Below are positions 41,092 through 46,909 of a stretch of DNA of 46,909 bases, piece after piece (within the stretch, counting starts at the first letter, position 1; each line of letters starts with the position of its first letter). The translations under genes were made by a program, and so were the position numbers. The DNA lies in the NCBI GenBank assembly GCA_946403085.1, contig CAMIYM010000018.1, positions 1 to 46,909 of the forward strand, read 5' to 3'. The notes below the pieces were generated by a model. It worked only from the letters and a program-made list of their open reading frames with translations, did not search any database and had not been told where the DNA came from. This DNA comes from an uncultured Clostridia bacterium. Its GTDB lineage: Bacteria > Bacillota > Clostridia > Saccharofermentanales > Saccharofermentanaceae.

Positions 41092-42717
41092 ATGTATAAG
41101 ATGATCGGAAAAATCGGAGCCTTCATATACTGTGCCGCTATCGTTGTGGCATCAGTTTTGTTTACCATCCGTGATGCCAACAGGAACCTCAGAAAAGAGG
41201 TTGTACTCGAGGCTGGATCCAAGATCAAGATCCAGGATTTTTTCGAGAGTTGTCCTTCAGACGCAAAGTTCATGACAGACGTGGCTTCGATCGATACGGC
41301 AGAGCCTGCTGTATACCAGCTCAAGGTCTTCTATGATGAGGCTTTTGAAAAGGATGTTATCCTCAGGATCGAAGATCACACAGCTCCCAGAGCAGTAGCT
41401 CTTCCCAAGTCTCTTTACACGACCTGGAAGGCACCTGATGCTGCTGACTGCGTCGGTTATCTTTATGACCTTTCCGGCATCGCCAAGGTGGAGTTTGAAT
41501 CTGAGCCTGTATTCAAGGAAGGCGGAAATTTCGAAGTCCCTGTAGCTGTAACTGATGTATACGGCAATACAGCATCTGTGGCAGTTCCTTTCGAAGTCAT
41601 CGACGATAAGAAGGCGCCCGAGATCAAAGGTGTTCATGCTCTTGAGATGGTCATTGACGAAGAAGAACCTGACTTTTTCGATAACGTTACCATCACTGAC
41701 GATCACGATGAAGATCCGGTCATCAAGATCGATGATTCCGAAGTTGATTACAGCAAGGCCGGAACATACATCGTCAAGTATGAGGGCGTTGACAAGGCCG
41801 GAAATGTCCAGACTGTTGAGACAGAACTCAAGATCAAGAAGCCTGTTAAGACAGCTAAGAAGGCAGTCAAGAAGACAACCGGCACAGTTGTTAACAGCAA
41901 TAATGCTGCAGGTCAGGTCAGCGGACATACAGGCGGCGGAAGCGGCAAGAAGAGCGAAGCAAAGAGACTTGCAGGTAAGATCATGGCAGGTCTTTGGAGA
42001 AAGAACCAGGTCGAGACAGCAAGAGCAATCTTTAATTGGGTACACAGCAATATCTATTACACACATGTAAGAGGCAAGCTTTCTCTTGAAGCTGCAGCTT
42101 ACAGGGGATTTTCCAGAAGAAGCGGTGACTGCTATGTCTACTATGCATGCTGCAAGATGCTGCTCGATCAGGCCGGCATCCCCAACATGATGGTAAAGAG
42201 ATATCCCGTTACAAGGAGCAACCATTACTGGAATCTTGTTAAGCTTAACGGACAGTGGTATCACTGCGACGCGACTGTTTTCAGACACAGAAGAACGATC
42301 TACTTCATGTGCACTGACAAGCAGATCAACGACCAGTACCATCACTTTAACGGAAAGCTATATCCTGCACGTGCCGGCGGATCCAAGGACTTCAAGCCGA
42401 CGAATACGCCTACACCGAAGGCAACTGCCACGAACTCACCTACGCCGAAGCCTACTGCAACGACTGCACCCAAGCCTACAGCAACGGTAACAGCAGCACC
42501 TACGGCAACGCCGACAGCAGTACCTTCAAAGCCTACGCCGACAACACAGGCACAGGAGACACCTAAGCCTACGGCAACAGCTACACCGGTCCCTGCAACG
42601 CCGACTGCGACAAATACACCGAAGCCGACAAGCACACCCAAGCCTACTGAGAAACCGGCAACAAATACACCGAAACCTACAGATCCCAAACCTGAGGATC
42701 CGAAAACAGAAGAATAA
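41092..42717 (+). CDS. Membrane-anchored transglutaminase-like protein 5 (541 aa), Thr/Pro tail
   Basis: The N-terminus MYKMIGKIGAFIYCAAIVVAS (helix about 8-27) is very like that of paralogue 7. Ig-like domains are divided at DHTAPRA (about 96) and DKKAPEIKG (about 174); the second to third linker includes acidic DEEEPDF. A Lys/Thr- then Gly/Ser-rich linker (about 249-290) precedes the core (290-410) with Cys347 (GDCY), His378 (HYWN) and Asp393 (WYHCDAT). YPARAGGS follows, then a Thr/Pro/Ala/Lys-rich tail of about 107 residues made of TPKPTAT-like units. The DNA of the tail is itself repetitive. Start: ATG 41092, no ribosome site. Confidence 0.85.
   Translation: MYKMIGKIGAFIYCAAIVVASVLFTIRDANRNLRKEVVLEAGSKIKIQDFFESCPSDAKFMTDVASIDTAEPAVYQLKVFYDEAFEKDVILRIEDHTAPRAVALPKSLYTTWKAPDAADCVGYLYDLSGIAKVEFESEPVFKEGGNFEVPVAVTDVYGNTASVAVPFEVIDDKKAPEIKGVHALEMVIDEEEPDFFDNVTITDDHDEDPVIKIDDSEVDYSKAGTYIVKYEGVDKAGNVQTVETELKIKKPVKTAKKAVKKTTGTVVNSNNAAGQVSGHTGGGSGKKSEAKRLAGKIMAGLWRKNQVETARAIFNWVHSNIYYTHVRGKLSLEAAAYRGFSRRSGDCYVYYACCKMLLDQAGIPNMMVKRYPVTRSNHYWNLVKLNGQWYHCDATVFRHRRTIYFMCTDKQINDQYHHFNGKLYPARAGGSKDFKPTNTPTPKATATNSPTPKPTATTAPKPTATVTAAPTATPTAVPSKPTPTTQAQETPKPTATATPVPATPTATNTPKPTSTPKPTEKPATNTPKPTDPKPEDPKTEE
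42395..42714 (+). repeat. Thr/Pro-repeat coding region of protein 5
   Basis: Repeats such as CCTACNCCGAAGCCTACNGCA, somewhat more regular than in protein 4, encode TPKPTA-like units. This makes length variation by slippage or recombination possible. Confidence 0.8.
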
Positions 42718-42737
42718 GATAAACGCAAAGGTAAGAA

Positions 42738-44414
42738 ATGAAACATCATAGCAATCAGGAACAGTTTGAACTTACAAGTCCGAAGACCAGAAATGTCGTT
42801 ATCGCGGATCTTGATAATATTGAGGTAATGCATACTAAGCCGAAGAAGAAGAAAAAACTCGGCGCAGTTATTGCCGCAGTGGTTATCTGCGCTGCATTGA
42901 TCCTTGCAGGCGCAGCTGTCGCATTCCTTTATTCCGGCAAAGACAATCTGAAAAGAGATGTCGTTATCGAAGCTGGTTCAGAGATCAAGATCGAGGACTT
43001 TTTCACGACATGTCCTGCAGATGCAAAGTTCCTTACGGATGTATCAGCGATCGATACGAAGACACCTGCAGTGTACATGCTCAAGGTAGGCTACGGCGAA
43101 TTCTTTGCAGAGAATGTTACTTTAAGGATCGAAGATCATACAGCACCTACCGGTGTAGCCATTCCTCAGACTCAGTTCACACAGGCAAAATGGCCTGAGG
43201 CAACAGACTGCGTTACAGAGCTTTATGACCTTTCCGGAATTGCATCCGTAAACTTTAAAGACGAGCTCCCGAAGAACAGCGGCACAGGAGATTTTAATGT
43301 CATAGTTCTTGTCTCTGACATTTACAGCAATGTTGCTGAGATAAGCGTTCCTTTCAGTGTTATCGATGACCATACCGCACCTGTCATTACAGGTATCAAA
43401 CCTTTAGAGAGTGACGGAGATCCTGACGGACTTGATTTCTATGTCGGTGTCAGTGTCACGGATGATTACGATAAAGACCCTCTTATCAGAGTAGATGATT
43501 CCAAGGTCGATTATTCCAAGAACGGCGTTTATGAGATCATTTATAAGGCAATCGACGTAAGCGGTAATATCTGCTACGAGACGACGACTGTTACAGTTAC
43601 TCTGCCCAAGGATGGCGCCAAGAAGAAAAATACCGGCGGCGGATATTCCGGAACAGCAAAGGAGATCGCCAATAAGATCTTTAAAGATTACGGCATGAAG
43701 AAGGGCACTGACGTTGCCACGGCAAGAGCTATTTTCGATTATGTTCACAATAACATCTGGTATCAGAGAATCCGCGGAACACAGACATATGAAGGTGCTG
43801 CGTACAGAGGATTCACAAGACACAGTGGTGACTGCTATGTTTATTACGCATGCATGAAGATGCTTCTTGATATTGCGGGTATTCCGAATATGAAGATCCA
43901 GCGAAAAGCTAGTTCCGGCTCACTTCATATGTGGAACCTTGTAAAGCTCAACGGTGCATGGTATCACTGTGATGCCACAAGATACGGCTACCATCTCCAG
44001 GGCTGGTTCATGTGCACGGATAAGCAGATCAACGATAAGTACCATAGATATGATGGTTATCAGTATCCTGAACGTGCCGGCGGCTCCAAGGAATTTAAGC
44101 CATCGGATACGCCGACTCCGATACCTACTGCAACACCTACACCGGATCCGAACAATCCTACTTCAACGCCGACCCCGACAGCAGGTCCTACACCTACAAC
44201 AGATCCTGCAAAGCCGACAAATGCACCGGCTACGCCGACTCCGACGACAGTTCAGAAGCCGGATGATCCTACAACCACACCGGTTCCTGCTACACCTACA
44301 CCGGCTGAGGATAAGCCAACTCCAACACCTACTCCGGTACCGGCAACTGCGACACCTAAGCCTACTGCAACGCCCAAGCCTACACCTACACCGGTGCCTT
44401 CCGGAGAAGAGTGA
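42738..44414 (+). CDS. Membrane-anchored transglutaminase-like protein 6 (558 aa), Thr/Pro tail
   Basis: A 40-residue polar cytoplasmic N-terminus ending in KPKKKKKLG leads into a helix at about 41-63. Ig-like domains are divided at DHTAPTG (about 133) and DHTAPVITG (about 212). After a short Lys/Gly-rich linker the core (305-430) holds Cys366 (GDCY), His397 (HMWN) and Asp412 (WYHCDAT). YPERAGGS is followed by a tail of about 104 residues rich in Thr, Pro and Asp (TPTPTP, DPTTTP units), ending PVPSGEE. Its gene lies 20 bp after paralogue 5; AAAGGTAAG stands before ATG 42738. Confidence 0.85.
   Translation: MKHHSNQEQFELTSPKTRNVVIADLDNIEVMHTKPKKKKKLGAVIAAVVICAALILAGAAVAFLYSGKDNLKRDVVIEAGSEIKIEDFFTTCPADAKFLTDVSAIDTKTPAVYMLKVGYGEFFAENVTLRIEDHTAPTGVAIPQTQFTQAKWPEATDCVTELYDLSGIASVNFKDELPKNSGTGDFNVIVLVSDIYSNVAEISVPFSVIDDHTAPVITGIKPLESDGDPDGLDFYVGVSVTDDYDKDPLIRVDDSKVDYSKNGVYEIIYKAIDVSGNICYETTTVTVTLPKDGAKKKNTGGGYSGTAKEIANKIFKDYGMKKGTDVATARAIFDYVHNNIWYQRIRGTQTYEGAAYRGFTRHSGDCYVYYACMKMLLDIAGIPNMKIQRKASSGSLHMWNLVKLNGAWYHCDATRYGYHLQGWFMCTDKQINDKYHRYDGYQYPERAGGSKEFKPSDTPTPIPTATPTPDPNNPTSTPTPTAGPTPTTDPAKPTNAPATPTPTTVQKPDDPTTTPVPATPTPAEDKPTPTPTPVPATATPKPTATPKPTPTPVPSGEE
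44101..44411 (+). repeat. Thr/Pro-repeat coding region of protein 6
   Basis: Short ACNCC repeats encode TPTPTP and PATPTP units, similar in composition to those of proteins 4 and 5. Confidence 0.8.
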
Positions 44415-44477
44415 TAATAACGCGATAGTTAACGAATGGAATAAGGAATAAGAACGAAAGGTAAAGACAAGAAAGGT

Positions 44478-45764
44478 ATGTACAAAGTAGCAGCAAAAAT
44501 AGCAGCATTCATATACTGTGCCGCCATTATCGTTATATCAGTTGTTTTTACGATAATGGATGCTAACAACAACCTTGTAAAAGAGGTCTCGATCGAAGCT
44601 GGCGACAGGATTAACATTGAAGACTTTTTCAATGACTGTCCTGCTGATGCAAAGTTCCTTACAGATATATCCACTATTGATACAAAGGTTCCTGCTGTAT
44701 ATCAGCTTGCCGTCCAGTACGGAGAGATGTTCGAGAATACAGTTACTCTTAAGATCGAGGATCACACAGGTCCCCGCGGTGTTGCTTTGCCGAAAGAAAT
44801 GTATGCAAGAACCAAGTGGCCAAAGGCTTCTGATTGTGTAGGATTCTTATATGACCTTTCAGGCGTGGCAAAGGTTGAGTATCAGCACGGCACACCCGAT
44901 ATCGAGATCGCAGGCGATTATATGGTTCCTGTTGAAGTTACTGACTGGTATGACAACAAGACTATAATAGATGTTCCTTTCCATATCACAGATGACCATA
45001 ATGCGCCGGTCTTCTATGGCATTCACGATTTTTATGTAGATAACTCAAAAGATGTCGTAATTGATTACTTCGAAGGTATTTCCGTTACAGATGACTATGA
45101 TACCGACCCGAAAATGGATATCGACGATTCAAAGGTTCAGATCGGTAAGGTCGGAACATATGAGATAGTTTATAAAACTGCGGATTCAGCAGGCAATATG
45201 CGTAAGCAGGTTGCTCATGTCTTCATCTCAAAGGTAAAGGTAAGCAACAGCCGACTCGGTGCCGGCGGATTATGGGATTCCAGACGCCATAATGAGATCT
45301 ACAGCATGGCCAGAAAACTCGTTAAGCGTCTCAAGGGCAGGAATGATACCGAGACAGCAAGGAATATAGTCAATTATGTTCACGATAACGTTTTCTATAT
45401 GAACGTCCGCGGACAGCAGTCTTTCGAAGCAGCTGTCTACAGAGCACTTACCCAGAGATCGGGTGACTGCTTCGGATACTTCTGCACCACTAAGCTCCTT
45501 TTGGATGTTGCCGGTATACCTAACATGATGGTACGACGGTATCCGATGAAGTGGAGCGGCCATTACTGGAATCTCGTAAAACTGGGCGGTAAGTGGTATC
45601 ATTGTGATTCGACGTTGTACAGATATCACTGGGCTCCGTTCTTTAAGATGACAGACAGTAAGATTGGTGATTCTCACCATCATTTTAGAGGCTCGATCTT
45701 GCCGACGAGAGCAGGCGGAACGCCTGAGTACAAAAAAGAACAGGCAAAAGAAAATAAAAAGTAA
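44478..45764 (+). CDS. Membrane-anchored transglutaminase-like protein 7 (428 aa)
   Basis: The shortest copy. Its membrane segment MYKVAAKIAAFIYCAAIIVIS nearly repeats that of paralogue 5. Ig-like domains are divided at DHTGPRG (about 94) and DHNAPVFYG (about 172). The core (270-395) has Cys331 (GDCF), His362 (HYWN) and Asp377 (WYHCDST), then LPTRAGGT. In place of the Thr/Pro tail there are only 13 charged residues (KKEQAKENKK). This could be the ancestral form or a copy that lost its tail. The second lipoprotein gene follows after 22 bp. Confidence 0.85.
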   Translation: MYKVAAKIAAFIYCAAIIVISVVFTIMDANNNLVKEVSIEAGDRINIEDFFNDCPADAKFLTDISTIDTKVPAVYQLAVQYGEMFENTVTLKIEDHTGPRGVALPKEMYARTKWPKASDCVGFLYDLSGVAKVEYQHGTPDIEIAGDYMVPVEVTDWYDNKTIIDVPFHITDDHNAPVFYGIHDFYVDNSKDVVIDYFEGISVTDDYDTDPKMDIDDSKVQIGKVGTYEIVYKTADSAGNMRKQVAHVFISKVKVSNSRLGAGGLWDSRRHNEIYSMARKLVKRLKGRNDTETARNIVNYVHDNVFYMNVRGQQSFEAAVYRALTQRSGDCFGYFCTTKLLLDVAGIPNMMVRRYPMKWSGHYWNLVKLGGKWYHCDSTLYRYHWAPFFKMTDSKIGDSHHHFRGSILPTRAGGTPEYKKEQAKENKK

Positions 45765-45786
45765 ATTGATAGTAGGAGAAAGACAC

Positions 45787-46356
45787 ATGAAAAAGATCAA
45801 ACTTCTTACAGTAACAATGGGTTTATGTGTAGCGGCATCACTTTTCGCTGGCTGCAACAACGGCACAGGCGAGACAGCTGCAGCTTCCCGTATTGACGGC
45901 GGACAGACACAGATCTCTGTTGAGACATCAGGCGGTGCTGACAACAAGGCTCCTGAGGGCGGCTACAAGTTCACATACAAGGGCTACGATGTTGTACCCG
46001 GTGCTGAGGCAGCTCCCGTTATTAAGGCTTTTGGTGAGCCGAAGGACCAATTCGAGGGTGCTTCATGCGCAGGCCAGGGTCTTGATATCATCTACACATA
46101 CGATGGATTCAAGATCTATGCTTACGAGGAAAACGGTGTTGAGCTTATCGATGGTGTAGAGATCGAAGACTCTCTCATCGACTGCAACGGTCTCCACGTA
46201 GGTGACAAGCTTGACGATGCAAAGAATGTTTTCGGAACACCTACACAGGAAGATGAATTCGGTCTTCTTTACCGTTCAGGCAACACAGCTGTACAGATCT
46301 CATGCGACAGCTTCGGCGAGATCATCTCAATTATGTACAGAAGAATAATCGATTAA
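45787..46356 (+). CDS. Lipoprotein, paralogue B
   Basis: ATG 45787 with AGGAGA upstream gives 189 residues; the open frame before it lies in the end of the previous gene. The signal peptide ends in LFAGC (lipid Cys23). The mature protein has a polar linker, then YKFTYKGYDV, ASCAGQGLDIIYTYDGFKIYAY, and a C-terminal part with GLHVGDKLDDAKNVFGTP. These blocks match paralogue A, 8.3 kb upstream, block for block, including the rare CAGQGLD motif. It closes the array and is followed by a probable terminator. Function unknown; its position suggests a role with the transglutaminase-like proteins. Confidence 0.83.
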   Translation: MKKIKLLTVTMGLCVAASLFAGCNNGTGETAAASRIDGGQTQISVETSGGADNKAPEGGYKFTYKGYDVVPGAEAAPVIKAFGEPKDQFEGASCAGQGLDIIYTYDGFKIYAYEENGVELIDGVEIEDSLIDCNGLHVGDKLDDAKNVFGTPTQEDEFGLLYRSGNTAVQISCDSFGEIISIMYRRIID

Positions 46357-46374
46357 TCGAGAAAAACGGCGATT

Positions 46375-46408
46375 TTCGAAGAATTTAAGAGAATTATCGA
46401 AGTTTTTT
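46375..46408 (+). terminator. Probable terminator after the array
   Basis: TTCGAAGAATT and AATT-A-TCGAA pair imperfectly around a short loop, then GTTTTTT follows. The stem is AT-rich and therefore weak. Confidence 0.5.
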
Positions 46409-46419
46409 AAGAAAAATTG

Positions 46420-46448
46420 TTGACATAACAATAATAGGCGGTTATTAT
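46420..46448 (+). promoter_or_regulatory. Promoter of rplM
   Basis: TTGACA (46420-46425) and TATTAT (46443-46448) with a 17-bp spacer. The start would be near 46455 and the leader about 87 nt. Confidence 0.8.
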
Positions 46449-46451
46449 ATG

Positions 46452-46484
46452 CAGGCTTGCTCAAAGAGCAGGCCTGTTCTTTTT
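46452..46484 (+). terminator. Terminator-like hairpin at the rplM transcription start
   Basis: CAGGCTTGCTC and GAGCAGGCCTG pair with one G-T around AAA, followed by TTCTTTTT. The left arm begins 4 bp after the -10 box, so the expected start point lies inside it. Read-through from the array could be stopped here while transcripts from the local promoter cannot form the full stem. An L13-type autoregulatory leader is an alternative. Confidence 0.65.
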
Positions 46485-46541
46485 GTCTATAAGACATTAT
46501 GGAATATAAAGAATATTAATGAATTTCAAGGAGAAAGACAC

Positions 46542-46909
46542 ATGGGTACATATGTTGCAACCAAGGATTCAATAGAAAGGAAATGGCTCGTAATCGACGC
46601 TGAGGGCATGGTTCTCGGTCGTTTGGCTACAGAAGTTGCTAGACTCTTAAGAGGTAAGCACAAGCCCACATATACTCCTTTCCTTGATACCGGAGATAAC
46701 GTAATCGTAATCAACGCTTCTAAGATCGTTCTTACAGGTAAGAAGCTTGACGATAAGCTTTATCGTCATCACTCTGGATTCCCGGGTGGATTGAAGGAGA
46801 TCGACTACCGCACATTAATGGCAAAGAACCCTGAGAAGGCAGTTGAGCTCGCAGTTAAGGGTATGCTCCCTAAGAACTCTTTAGGCCGTCAGATGTTCAG
46901 AAAGCTTCA
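46542..46909 (+). CDS. rplM: 50S ribosomal protein L13 (partial, runs off the window)
   Basis: L13 is an early assembly protein of the large subunit. The 122 residues present include [28 protein letters not shown] (about 12-39), [12 protein letters not shown], and the signature [17 protein letters not shown], so only about 20 residues are missing. AAGGAGAAAG precedes ATG 46542. rpsI (S9) is expected just beyond the window. The gene marks the return to housekeeping DNA after the array. Confidence 0.96.
   Translation, partial: MGTYVATKDSIERKWLVIDAEGMVLGRLATEVARLLRGKHKPTYTPFLDTGDNVIVINASKIVLTGKKLDDKLYRHHSGFPGGLKEIDYRTLMAKNPEKAVELAVKGMLPKNSLGRQMFRKL

Noticed and set aside
41257..42345. Long minus-strand open frame (362 codons) opposite transglutaminase-like gene 5
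   Set aside because: It mirrors the codon pattern of the real gene (Asp/Ile/Val-rich shadows), has no ribosome site, and the plus-strand gene is clearly functional.
41555..42490. Arg/Ser/Gln-rich plus-strand frames inside gene 5
   Set aside because: These are typical frame-shifted readings of a real coding sequence, without starts or similarity.
42395..42714. Thr/Pro repeat DNA considered as a CRISPR-like or satellite array
   Set aside because: The repeats are short, degenerate, without regular spacers, and lie in frame in a coding sequence.
30766..46356. The array as a mobile element or integrated island
   Set aside because: There is no integrase, transposase, flanking direct repeat or tRNA end next to it, and base use is like that of the neighbours. 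Acquisition by transfer remains possible but unsupported.

Overview
The window (46,909 bp) reads as chromosome of a low-to-mid GC Gram-positive anaerobe of the class Clostridia. Reasons: strong AGGAGG-type ribosome binding sites, frequent TTG and GTG starts, AGA-rich arginine usage, consensus TTGACA/TATAAT promoters, a short HisG with its HisZ partner, a Gram-positive style L10 leader, the Fe-S type PurF, rubredoxin, and a WalRK-like two-component locus. I cannot place it more exactly; a rumen or gut Oscillospirales/Lachnospirales-type organism would fit (GH26 mannanase-like enzyme), but that is inference. No phage, IS element or CRISPR array is visible.

Layout. (1) 1-5671: a wal-like cell-wall locus: OmpR-family response regulator, membrane histidine kinase with an odd Gln/Pro-rich tail, murA, WalJ/YycJ-type metallo-hydrolase, rlmH. 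(2) 5687-6860: a lone PD-(D/E)XK-like gene on the minus strand, then about 390 bp of regulatory DNA with inverted and direct repeats and a perfect consensus promoter overlapping a 16-bp palindrome. (3) 6868-15303: an eleven-gene histidine operon, hisZGDCB-purC-hisHAFIE, with the purine gene purC inside it. (4) 15324-19024: rpmG-secE-nusG-rplK-rplA, L10 leader, rplJ-rplL, ending at a terminator with no rpoB behind it. (5) 19229-28401: two paralogous small membrane proteins, a Met-Glu-Cys tRNA operon, a HEAT-like protein coupled to a cytoplasmic GH26 enzyme, two tRNA-Gly genes (CCC and GCC), rubredoxin, a CDF metal transporter, two divergent sugar-type ABC permeases, rmlA, a DUF134 protein and thioredoxin. 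(6) 28378-30753: a PflX-like radical SAM gene (minus) and purF.

(7) 30766-46356 is the most unusual part: seven consecutive paralogues of a membrane-anchored transglutaminase-like protein. All share one plan: cytoplasmic N-terminus, one membrane segment (or a lipobox in one case), three Ig-like beta domains, and a papain-like transglutaminase core in which the Cys-His-Asp triad is kept in all seven. They differ mainly at the ends: the first two carry long cytoplasmic Pro/Gln/Arg-rich tails, three carry extracellular Thr/Pro repeats, two have neither. Between the second and third copies sit two family-2 glycosyltransferases and an SGNH-like membrane protein whose expected serine position is a cysteine; two paralogous lipoproteins bracket copies three to seven. 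I read this as a candidate undescribed cell-surface system that modifies or cross-links envelope protein or peptidoglycan; its biochemical function is not shown by the sequence. (8) The window ends inside rplM (L13).

Regulatory patterns worth noting: several genes without a Shine-Dalgarno sequence have a -10 element ending exactly 7 nt before the ATG (possible leaderless mRNAs), and two promoters have their expected start point inside the stem of a terminator-like hairpin.
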